This document shows positions 36,533-43,746 of a stretch of DNA of 47,730 nucleotides, one piece after another. The DNA lies in NCBI GenBank assembly GCA_010084195.1, contig RGPS01000017.1, forward strand, positions 1 through 47,730, written 5' to 3'. The stretch comes from Terriglobia bacterium (GTDB lineage: Bacteria; Acidobacteriota; Terriglobia; Bryobacterales; Bryobacteraceae). Positions within the stretch are counted from its first letter, which is position 1; each line of letters begins with the position of its first letter. Under the pieces are notes generated by a model, which saw only the letters and a program-made list of their open reading frames with translations, had not been told where the DNA came from and did not search any database. The position numbers and the translations under genes are program-made.

Positions 36533-38233
36533 ATGAGTCGGGTGCGCAGCTTCGCTATGTCCGGCCTGCTTCCTGCGGGGCTCGCGCTGGCCTTGTTACT
36601 CGCTTTCAGTGCTGCCAGCCAGCAAAAGCCCGCTCCCGCCCCGGCCCAATTTTCCGATATCGCTCCCCGGCTCCGCTTCGACTACGTAACCCGGAACGAT
36701 TACCGTGACCGCAAGTACTTCGTGCAGCCCATGTGCGGGGGCGTGGCGATCTTTGATTTCGACAATGACGGCTGGCAGGACATCTTTTTCACCAACGGTT
36801 CGGAACTGCCCTCCATGCAGAGGCCCGCAGGTTTCAATAACTGCCTTCTCCACAATCGCCGCGACGGAACTTTTGATGACCAGACCGCAAGCGCCGGGCT
36901 CCTCGGCAAGGACATGGGCTATAGTCTCGGTGCCGCTGTCGGCGACTATGACAATGACGGTTTTGCCGACCTCTTCATCTGCAACCTCCTCGAAAACAAA
37001 CTGCTTCACAACAACGGTAATGGCACATTTGCCGATGTGACGGCAGGCGCGGGTCTCGGTAAACCGCAGGACACCATCAGCGTCAACGCCGCCTGGTTTG
37101 ACTACGACGGCGACGGCCTGCCCGACCTTGTGGTTTCCGACTACACAAAGTGGACCCCGGCTACTGATGTCCGCTGCGCTGACTCGCAGAAGCGCGAGAT
37201 CTACTGTAGTCCGACACGCTACGTGAGTGTGCCCGACCGTCTGTACCGCAACCTGGGCAAGGGTAAGTTCCAGGATGTGACGGAAACCGCCGGGTTGGCC
37301 GAAGCTCACGGAAAAGGCATGGGGATTTCCATCGCCGACGTCAACCGCGACGGGTTACCCGATATCTTCGTGGTCAACGACACGGAGCGCAATTTTCTGT
37401 TCCTGAACCAGCCAAACCGGGTGTTCCGCGAAGTCGGGGTGCCCTGGGGCGTCGCTTATAACGATGACGGCGTCACCGTGAACGGTATGGGGTCCGATGC
37501 CAAAGACTACAACAACGACGGGCTCGTTGATTTCTTCTACAACGACCTGCCCCATCAGGTATTTGCGCTCTTCCTGAATGAGGCCGGCAAGGCCTTTCGC
37601 TACACCAGTCCCGCCACCGCGCTGTCGCGTCTCTCCTGGCAACTCGGTGGCTGGAGTGCAGGCTTTATCGACTACGACAACGACGGCTGGAAGGACATTT
37701 ACTCCGCCAACGGGGACGTCGATTATTTCGGCGACAACGCCCGGCAGCCTGATTCGATGTTCCGAAACCAGGGGGGCAAAACCTTCGCCGAGGCTTCAGC
37801 GGCCATGGGGAGCGCTTTTGTGCGCCGAGGTTTCCATCGTGGTGCCGCTTTTGGTGACCTGAATAACGATGGGGCGGTTGATATCGTCGCCACCGGGCTG
37901 AACGAGCGCCCTCGTATCCTCATCAACAACGGCAACAAAGTGAACAATGGCAACAAAGTCAAGCACTGGCTGAGTCTGGACCTGACCGGGACGCGGAAGA
38001 GCCGGGATGCTGTTGGGGCAGGCGTCAAAGTCACCACTGCCTCGGGCCGGACCCTGTTCAACCACGTATCGATATCTGCAGGGTTTATGTCCTCTTCGGA
38101 AAAACGTGTACATTTCGGGCTCAGTGAAGAGCGCAGTCCTGCAGCAGTGGAAATCACCTGGCCAGGTGGGCAGGTGCAGAAGCTCCAGAATGTGGTAGTC
38201 GACCAGATCCTGAAGGTTCGCGAGCCGGATTAG
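36533..38233 (+). CDS. CRTAC1-type FG-GAP repeat protein with ASPIC/UnbV domain (first copy)
   Basis: A 566-residue secreted protein. ATG 36533 gives a signal peptide (RSFAMSGLLPAGLALALLLAF); a TTG at 36521 is less likely. The body is a beta-propeller of FG-GAP/VCBS repeats with many calcium-binding-like D-x-D/N-x-D-G loops (FDFDNDGWQDI, GDYDNDGFADLF, FDYDGDGLPDLV, DVNRDGLPDIF, YNNDGLVDFF, YDNDGWKDIY, LNNDGAVDIV). The C-terminus is the ASPIC/UnbV domain (GAGVKVTTASGRTLFNHVSISAGFMSSSEKRVHFGL, then VEITWPGGQVQKL). Such proteins bind ligands or cell surfaces outside the cell. It is the third gene of the operon with DUF1549 and DUF1501. Confidence 0.92.
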   Translation: MSRVRSFAMSGLLPAGLALALLLAFSAASQQKPAPAPAQFSDIAPRLRFDYVTRNDYRDRKYFVQPMCGGVAIFDFDNDGWQDIFFTNGSELPSMQRPAGFNNCLLHNRRDGTFDDQTASAGLLGKDMGYSLGAAVGDYDNDGFADLFICNLLENKLLHNNGNGTFADVTAGAGLGKPQDTISVNAAWFDYDGDGLPDLVVSDYTKWTPATDVRCADSQKREIYCSPTRYVSVPDRLYRNLGKGKFQDVTETAGLAEAHGKGMGISIADVNRDGLPDIFVVNDTERNFLFLNQPNRVFREVGVPWGVAYNDDGVTVNGMGSDAKDYNNDGLVDFFYNDLPHQVFALFLNEAGKAFRYTSPATALSRLSWQLGGWSAGFIDYDNDGWKDIYSANGDVDYFGDNARQPDSMFRNQGGKTFAEASAAMGSAFVRRGFHRGAAFGDLNNDGAVDIVATGLNERPRILINNGNKVNNGNKVKHWLSLDLTGTRKSRDAVGAGVKVTTASGRTLFNHVSISAGFMSSSEKRVHFGLSEERSPAAVEITWPGGQVQKLQNVVVDQILKVREPD

Positions 38234-38247
38234 AGACGCGGCCGACC

Positions 38248-38997
38248 CTAATTGCCTGCTTTCCTGCTCCTGCTGCGATCCGTAATCACTGCCGCCCTAT
38301 GCGTTCTGTTGAAGGACCGCAGGGCCTCGCGGAAATGGATCACCATGTACTCGCGGGCCTGAACTGCGTCGCCGTCGCCAATGGCATCTGCAATCCGCTG
38401 GTGCGTAACGGCCACCTGGTCGAGTTCTGATTGCACGATTCGGTTGCGCAGACCAACCCGGATGGTTGTTTTAAGAGCCCCGCGCAGTGCGCTGCTGATG
38501 AGGCTGAACAACGGGTTCCCGGTGGCCCGACCGATAGTTTCATGAAACCGGGCATCCGCTTCGGCAAACGAGTCCTGCCGCCCCACATTGGCACGCATGA
38601 GCGCGGCCTCGGTCTGCAGGGCTGCCACGTGAGCCGGGAGTCTGTTCTCCGCAGCCAGTTCCGCTGCCCGTACTTCAATGGCGGCGCGAAGGTGCAGGGC
38701 CTGCTCGGCGGTCGCCTGGTCCGTGGAGAGTGCGTGTTCCAGCAGATGAGACAGGACCCCCTCATGGAGTTCCCCAACACGCGGGGACCTGCCGTTGCTG
38801 ATGTCGAGGATGCCGGCCATCCGGAGGCCTCTGTATGCCTCGCGAACAATGCCCCGGCTGACGTTCAATTCAGCACTGACGCTCAGCTCAGAAGGCACCT
38901 CCTCGCCCGAGCGCAACTTTTTGGTCCGTATGTGCGACACCAGATGCTGCGCAACCTGGTCGGCGAGACTACTTCTGGAAGGTTCAGGGGTTGACAC
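38248..38997 (-). CDS. FadR-subfamily GntR transcriptional regulator (FCD domain)
   Basis: A 249-residue DNA-binding protein. The N-terminal winged helix-turn-helix is LADQVAQHLVSHIRTKKLRSGEEVPSELSVSAELNVSRGIVREAYRGLRMAGIL (about 11-64). The C-terminal FCD ligand domain (about 85-235) has the metal-site type residues D in EADARFHETIGRATGNPLF and H in VTHQRIADAIGDGD and MVIHFREAL. FCD regulators usually repress genes for organic- or sugar-acid metabolism and release DNA on binding the acid. The GTG start (38995-38997) lies only about 9 bases from a minus-strand TAAAAT (39006-39011), so the mRNA may be leaderless. It diverges from the first of three matching operator-promoters. Confidence 0.94.
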   Translation of the reverse strand: MSTPEPSRSSLADQVAQHLVSHIRTKKLRSGEEVPSELSVSAELNVSRGIVREAYRGLRMAGILDISNGRSPRVGELHEGVLSHLLEHALSTDQATAEQALHLRAAIEVRAAELAAENRLPAHVAALQTEAALMRANVGRQDSFAEADARFHETIGRATGNPLFSLISSALRGALKTTIRVGLRNRIVQSELDQVAVTHQRIADAIGDGDAVQAREYMVIHFREALRSFNRTHRAAVITDRSRSRKAGN

Positions 38998-39005
38998 TAA
39001 TTTAC

Positions 39006-39034
39006 ATTTTACGTCCCCAACCCCGCATTCCGAA
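39006..39034 (-). promoter_or_regulatory. Predicted promoter of the FadR-type regulator
   Basis: On the minus strand TTCGGA (39029-39034) and TAAAAT (39006-39011) are 17 bases apart. The -35 match is weak. Confidence 0.35.
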
Positions 39035-39070
39035 AGTCTTTTCTCCGCATCTGCGAATGCTCATGCAAAC

Positions 39071-39099
39071 TTGACCTGTTTAACAGGCCCTGATAGCAT
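39071..39099 (+). promoter_or_regulatory. Regulon promoter P1 with FadR-type operator
   Basis: TTGACC (39071-39076), a 17-base spacer, and TAGCAT (39094-39099). The dyad CCTGT-TTA-ACAGG (39075-39087) overlaps the -35 box and spacer and fits the FadR-subfamily GT-N3-AC core. The predicted transcription start coincides with the ATG at 39106, so the message would be leaderless. Confidence 0.65.
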
Positions 39100-39105
39100 C
39101 TAGCC

Positions 39106-40125
39106 ATGTCTTTCAAACTCCCCCTTCTCTTCGCTGTAGTTGCCGCCTGTGGTCAGGCGGCTGCCCCGCCGGAAGCCATCATTTCGAACAAAGAGATCCG
39201 GGTGAAACTTTATCTGCCCGATGTGGAAAATGGCTTCTACAAGGGTGCCCGCTTCGATTGGGGCGGGATGATCGGCAGCGTGGAAGCCGCCGGCCACCAC
39301 TTCTACGGGCCCTGGTTTCAAAAGGTGGACCCTTCAGTCCGGGACGTGGCATATCAGGGTAATGACATCGCTGTAGCCGTGAATACCGCAGCTGTTGGCC
39401 CCGCCGAAGAGTTTCAAACTCCGCTCGGGTTTGCCACTGCCAAACCTGGCGAAACTTTCGTCAAAATCGGTGTCGGCACTTTGGAGAAAACCGCTGACAC
39501 CCAGTACGCTTTCTCCCGTGTCTTCAAAATTGTGGACCACGGTAAGTGGAGTGTGAAAATCACCCCCACCTCCGTCGAGATCACCCACCAGTTGAATGAC
39601 GCCACGAACGGTTATGGCTACCTGTACACAAGGACAATTCGGGTGGCTTTGGATAAGAGCGAAAACAAGCCCCAGCTCATCCTGGAACACCGCCTGAAGA
39701 ACACCGGAACGCAACCCATCCTGTCCACCCTGTACAACCACAACTTCGCTGTCTTCGACGGTGCGCCAACCGGCGACATCAGCGTTACGGTGCCCTGGGA
39801 AATCAAGTCCACCCGAGCCCCGGACCCGAAGTTCGCCACCATCTCCGGGCACCGGTTCGCCTATGCAAAGACGCTGGAAGGCGAGGAACGCGCCTCCGGA
39901 GGTCTGCAGGGGTTTGGCCCCGAGGCTTCCGAGTACGACTTCCGGGTGGAAAACCACAAAACCAATTCCGGTATCCGCATGCAGGGTGACCGGCCTCTGA
40001 AAAACGCTGCCGTGTGGAGCATTCGCAGCGTGATGGCTGTGGAACCGTTCATTGAAGTGAGCGCGGAACCGGGTAAGGACTTCACCTGGACAAACACCTA
40101 CACTTACTACAATCTCAGTAAATGA
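39106..40125 (+). CDS. Secreted protein of unknown function, possibly mutarotase-like
   Basis: A 339-residue protein with a signal peptide (MSFKLPLLFAVVAACGQAAA), possibly lipid-modified at the AACG box. The body is beta-rich: ISNKEIRVKLYLPDVENGFYKGARFDWGGMI, GHHFYGPW, DHGKWSVKITPTSVEITHQLND, LILEHRLKNTGTQPILSTLYNHNFAVFD, and a C-terminal WTNTYTYYNLSK. The pattern resembles galactose-mutarotase-like beta-sandwich proteins, though no catalytic residues were identified. It is the first gene after promoter P1 and overlaps the next start by 4 bases, so its substrate probably relates to that of the regulon. Confidence 0.75.
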   Translation: MSFKLPLLFAVVAACGQAAAPPEAIISNKEIRVKLYLPDVENGFYKGARFDWGGMIGSVEAAGHHFYGPWFQKVDPSVRDVAYQGNDIAVAVNTAAVGPAEEFQTPLGFATAKPGETFVKIGVGTLEKTADTQYAFSRVFKIVDHGKWSVKITPTSVEITHQLNDATNGYGYLYTRTIRVALDKSENKPQLILEHRLKNTGTQPILSTLYNHNFAVFDGAPTGDISVTVPWEIKSTRAPDPKFATISGHRFAYAKTLEGEERASGGLQGFGPEASEYDFRVENHKTNSGIRMQGDRPLKNAAVWSIRSVMAVEPFIEVSAEPGKDFTWTNTYTYYNLSK

Positions 40126-42032
40126 GACTTCGCTCTGCGGTCACGGTGCTGTTGGTGGTGGCCGCCATGCTTCGTGAAACGGGCAGTGCTTTCCAGACTG
40201 CGCCGGAAGTCCGCTACCCCTCGCGCGACGAGGGCGTGGCGTCTCTGCCTGCTCGTGCTGAGGCCCAGCAGCGGAGCGCCTCTCAGTTTGAAGTGGACCA
40301 CGATTTTCGCTTCACAGACCGTGTGGAAGAGAGCGGTATCACGTTTGTCCACCACATTGTGGACGATGCCGGGCTGAACTACAAGTCCGTCCACTACGAT
40401 CATGGCAATGGACTGGCTGCTGCGGACGTGGATGGCGACGGCCTCCCCGACCTCTTCTTTGTGAATCAGGTGGGCGGCAACGAACTCTGGAAGAACCTGG
40501 GTGCCGGGCGGTTTCGCAACATTACGGAAGGCTCGGGGGCTGCTATTCGCGACCGGATCTCAGTTGCCGCGTCCTTCGCGGATATTGATAATGACGGCGA
40601 TCCCGATCTTTTTGTCACCACCGTGCGGGGCGGTAACGTTCTGCTGCAGAATGATGGCCACGGCGTGTTTCGCGACATCACGCAGCGCGCCGGAGTCCAG
40701 TTGGCGGCCCACTCCTCGGGAAGCGTCTTCGTCGATTACAACAACGACGGGCTGCTCGACCTTTTGGTTTGCAACGTCGGCAGTTACACGTCCAATACAA
40801 AAGGGGCGCAGGGTCAATACCTCGGCCTGCCCGATGCCTTCTCCGGGCACATGTACCCCGAGCGCTTCGAAGCTCCGGTGCTCTACAGGAACCTCGGTAA
40901 CAGCCGGTTTCGAGACGTCACCAGGCTGGTTGGCCTGAAGCCGCAGGGATGGTGTGGAGATGCCACTTTCACCGACCTCAACGGCGATGGCTTTCCCGAT
41001 CTCTACTTCCTCAATATGATGGGGGCGAATCACTATTTTGAGAGCCGCTCGGGCCTGGGCTTTACGGAAAAAACAACGTACTTCCCGAAGACCTCCTGGG
41101 GTGCCATGGGCGTTAAGTTCTTCGACTACGACAACGATGGGCGGCAGGATCTTTTTGTCACCGATATGCACTCTGATATGTACGAGGGCGTCAGTCCGGA
41201 GCGCGAGAAACTGAAGAACGGGAAGCATCAGGAAGAGAACTACCTGATGGGACCTCCGGAGAAGTTCGTGTTCGGCAACTCCCTGTACCACAACACGGGC
41301 AAGGCTCCTTTTGTCGAAGTGTCCGACCAGATGGGGGTCGAAAACTACTGGCCCTGGGGACCCAGTTCCGGCGATTTGAATGCCGATGGCTGGGAGGATC
41401 TGTTCATCGCGTCCTCCATGAATTTCCCGTTCCGCTACGGCATCAATTCAGTCCTGCTGAACAACCGGGGCGCGAAGTTTCTCGACGCCGAATTTCTGCT
41501 GGGCGTGGAACCCCGCAAAGGCGGACGGACGCATACGCCCTGGTTCCGCATGGACTGTGCCCACATGCCCCCGGATCCCCGGGGCATCATGCATGAGATT
41601 TGCGAGGGCCGAACGGGTAGTGTCACTGTGATGGCCCCTTTGGGCAGTCGGGCGGCGCTGATCGTCGATCTCGATGGGGATGGCGATCTCGACATTGTTA
41701 CCAACGACTTCAACTCGGCCCCCCAGGTTCTGATCAGCGATTTGGCGGAGCGCCGGAAACTCAACTGGGTGGGTGTCCGGCTGACAGGTACTGTCTCCAA
41801 TCGGGATGGCCTCGGTGCCACGGTTCGGGTGCAGACTTCCTCGGGAACCTACACGAAATACAGCGACGGGAAATCCGGCTATCTCTCACAAAGCGCCCTC
41901 CCTCTGTACTTCGGCCTTGGCAGCGCTGCCAAAATTGAACGAATCGATATCACCTGGCCTTCCGGCAGAAGGCAGGCCACTACGGCGATTCCACGCATAA
42001 ACATCGTGATCGCGGTTCAGGAGCCGAAGTAG
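40122..42032 (+). CDS. CRTAC1-type FG-GAP repeat protein with ASPIC/UnbV domain (second copy)
   Basis: A 636-residue secreted protein. After a signal peptide (MRLRSAVTVLLVVAAMLRETGSAF) come FG-GAP/VCBS repeats with D-x-D/N-x-D-G loops (AAADVDGDGLPDLFFVNQ, FADIDNDGDPDLFVTT, VDYNNDGLLDLLV, DLNGDGFPDLYF, FFDYDNDGRQDLFVTDM, DLNADGWEDLF, VDLDGDGDLDIV). The ASPIC/UnbV domain is at the end (GLGATVRVQTSSGTYTKYSDGKSGYLS and IERIDITWPSGRRQ). It overlaps the upstream gene by ATGA at 40122-40125 and is followed immediately by the TPR gene. It is a paralogue of the protein at 36533, and belongs to the P1 operon. Confidence 0.93.
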   Translation: MRLRSAVTVLLVVAAMLRETGSAFQTAPEVRYPSRDEGVASLPARAEAQQRSASQFEVDHDFRFTDRVEESGITFVHHIVDDAGLNYKSVHYDHGNGLAAADVDGDGLPDLFFVNQVGGNELWKNLGAGRFRNITEGSGAAIRDRISVAASFADIDNDGDPDLFVTTVRGGNVLLQNDGHGVFRDITQRAGVQLAAHSSGSVFVDYNNDGLLDLLVCNVGSYTSNTKGAQGQYLGLPDAFSGHMYPERFEAPVLYRNLGNSRFRDVTRLVGLKPQGWCGDATFTDLNGDGFPDLYFLNMMGANHYFESRSGLGFTEKTTYFPKTSWGAMGVKFFDYDNDGRQDLFVTDMHSDMYEGVSPEREKLKNGKHQEENYLMGPPEKFVFGNSLYHNTGKAPFVEVSDQMGVENYWPWGPSSGDLNADGWEDLFIASSMNFPFRYGINSVLLNNRGAKFLDAEFLLGVEPRKGGRTHTPWFRMDCAHMPPDPRGIMHEICEGRTGSVTVMAPLGSRAALIVDLDGDGDLDIVTNDFNSAPQVLISDLAERRKLNWVGVRLTGTVSNRDGLGATVRVQTSSGTYTKYSDGKSGYLSQSALPLYFGLGSAAKIERIDITWPSGRRQATTAIPRINIVIAVQEPK

Positions 42033-43049
42033 ATGTCCTCTCTGCGATTCCTGCTTGGCCTGGCGCTGGGTACCACTTTTGCTGCCGCCTGGCAGCCAGC
42101 CAAACCACTCGACCCGCTCTCCGTGGCGCAGCAACAACTCGCCTCCGGGCGCTGCAGTGAAGCTGTTCCTGGTCTCACGAAAATGTTACAGGGGACCGCC
42201 AAAGCTCCCCTTCCCGCCTATCTCATGCTGAGCTATTGCCACCGCGAACTCGGCGATCCCGAACTGGCAGTGCAGACCCTGCGCCGGGGGCTGAAAGCCT
42301 GGCCGGCCTCACCTCTGCCGGAACGGACCCTGGGCGAATTGCTCTTCCGTGCAAAATATGACAGCACCGAGGCAGGGCAATTGCTGGAGCATGCCGCCCG
42401 CATGCTGCCTCGCGATCCCGAGGGCAAGCACTACTACGCGCAATGGGCCTACCTGAATGCCCGCCACAGAATCTGCGCGACGCAGGAGCAGCAGGCACTG
42501 GCTCTGCCCGGTCTCAGCGATCTCGCTCTTCTACAGATGAATACGCTGCTCGGCATGTGTGAAGGCAGCCTCGAGAACGCCGCGTCGGCCCGCGCTGCGT
42601 TCGAGCGCGCCATGGCTGTGAATGCCAAACAGACCGCGTACGATCCGATCTCAGCCATGCAGTACGTCCAGTTCCTCACCCGCTACAACGAGGCCTCCCG
42701 GGCGGCTGAGGTGGTTGAGGAACTGCTCCGGCGCGTGCCCTCGTTCGGACCTGCGCACCTCGAAAAGGCGAAGTATCTGGATCGTGCCGGCCAGCCCGGG
42801 CTCGCCATTGAAGAAGCTCGTCTTGCCCTCGCCTCGGCGGGTAACGATCTGAACGCAGAGCGGGCGGCACACACCCTGCTCGCCCGCTGTTTCAATGCTG
42901 CCGGCAATGCTGAAGAGGCTGCCAAAGAGCAGCAATGGATTGCCGCTCACCCAAATCCGGAGACGCCTCGTCCGCAGGGTCCGGCCTGCTTTCGTTTGAC
43001 CTGTACTACAGCCTCTGTTAGTATCGACTGGTCGGGCGCCGCCTGGTGA
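42033..43049 (+). CDS. Secreted tetratricopeptide-repeat protein
   Basis: A 338-residue protein with a signal peptide (MSSLRFLLGLALGTTFAAAW). Helical repeats include LSVAQQQLASGRCSEAVPGLTKML, LPAYLMLSYCHRELGDPELAVQTLRRGLKAWP, AFERAMAVN, and LEKAKYLDRAGQPGLAIEEARLALASAGND, so it should be a TPR scaffold in the periplasm. The start directly follows the CRTAC1 stop. The last 20 codons (FRLTCTTASVSIDWSGAAW) are encoded by DNA that also forms promoter P2, and do not look like TPR sequence; they may be a neutral tail. The gene is the last of the P1 operon. Confidence 0.87.
   Translation: MSSLRFLLGLALGTTFAAAWQPAKPLDPLSVAQQQLASGRCSEAVPGLTKMLQGTAKAPLPAYLMLSYCHRELGDPELAVQTLRRGLKAWPASPLPERTLGELLFRAKYDSTEAGQLLEHAARMLPRDPEGKHYYAQWAYLNARHRICATQEQQALALPGLSDLALLQMNTLLGMCEGSLENAASARAAFERAMAVNAKQTAYDPISAMQYVQFLTRYNEASRAAEVVEELLRRVPSFGPAHLEKAKYLDRAGQPGLAIEEARLALASAGNDLNAERAAHTLLARCFNAAGNAEEAAKEQQWIAAHPNPETPRPQGPACFRLTCTTASVSIDWSGAAW
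42996..43024 (+). promoter_or_regulatory. Regulon promoter P2 with FadR-type operator
   Basis: TTGACC (42996-43001), a 17-base spacer, and TAGTAT (43019-43024). The dyad CTGT-ACT-ACAG is at 43001-43011. It lies inside the 3' end of the TPR gene and is 39 bases upstream of the ABM-gene start. Confidence 0.6.
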
Positions 43050-43062
43050 GGAGAAGTTCAAA

Positions 43063-43455
43063 TTGCCGAGAGTAAACCGCAGAAATTGCATGAAGATGAT
43101 CGCGGCTGGTGCCGCCATGAGTGCTGCAACCGCCGCGCCGGTCGGGCGCCCCATTCAGCTGCATTGCGATCTCGCCGTCGATCCGAAACGTGAGCAGGAG
43201 ATGCTCGATAATTTTGAGAAGGTCTTCCGTCCGGTAGCGAAGAAGCAGGCAGGCTTCATTGACCTGAAGATGCTGAAGCTGAAAGCTGCCATCCGGGGCG
43301 CGGTGCCGCTGAAATACCGTTTCGAACTTACGTTCCAGAGCGAAGAGCTCCGGCAAAAGTGGATCGCCACGGCGGATCATGCGCGCGTCTGGCCTCTGAT
43401 CGAAAATACCTTAACTGACAAGGAATTCAGCGTTACCGTCTTCGAAGTCTACTAA
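43063..43455 (+). CDS. Tat-exported antibiotic-biosynthesis-monooxygenase (ABM) domain protein
   Basis: A 130-residue protein. The TTG start at 43063 is supported by GAGGAG at 43048-43053 and gives a Tat signal (NRRNCMKMIAAGAAMSAATAA). A shorter ATG start at 43090 would lose the twin arginine. The mature part is an ABM-like ferredoxin fold: IQLHCDLAVDPKREQEMLDNFEKVFRPVAKKQAGFIDLKML, then YRFELTFQSEELRQKWIATADHARVWPLIENTL and FSVTVFEVY. ABM proteins include haem-degrading and small-molecule monooxygenases; export is uncommon. It has its own copy of the regulon promoter (P2). Confidence 0.82.
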   Translation: MPRVNRRNCMKMIAAGAAMSAATAAPVGRPIQLHCDLAVDPKREQEMLDNFEKVFRPVAKKQAGFIDLKMLKLKAAIRGAVPLKYRFELTFQSEELRQKWIATADHARVWPLIENTLTDKEFSVTVFEVY

Positions 43456-43641
43456 CGCTCATCAGCCAGGGACAAACGCCTGGCCAGGCCCTGCGACCGC
43501 GAGGTTGCCTTCCTTGTCCGCCGGGACGCTGCATGCGTTCGCCCTCTTGCGGCTGCTCTTCGGAAGCTTGAGCCGTTGCCAATACCCTCCTGCCCGGCCC
43601 GAGCGTAAACCTCAAACTGTATACGAAATGCGGTTTCGTCC

Positions 43642-43670
43642 TTGACCTGTTATACAGGCTCTGATATGCT
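43642..43670 (+). promoter_or_regulatory. Regulon promoter P3 with FadR-type operator
   Basis: TTGACC (43642-43647), a 17-base spacer, and TATGCT (43665-43670). The dyad CCTGT-TAT-ACAGG is at 43646-43658. The leader to the receptor ATG at 43747 is about 70 bases and carries a strong AGAGGAG ribosome site. Confidence 0.65.
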
Positions 43671-43746
43671 TGACACCGTTTGCTTTGGGGCTTCATCCCG
43701 GTCTGTCTGATTCAGGTTGCCGGGGAATAAAAGAGGAGAGTAATAC

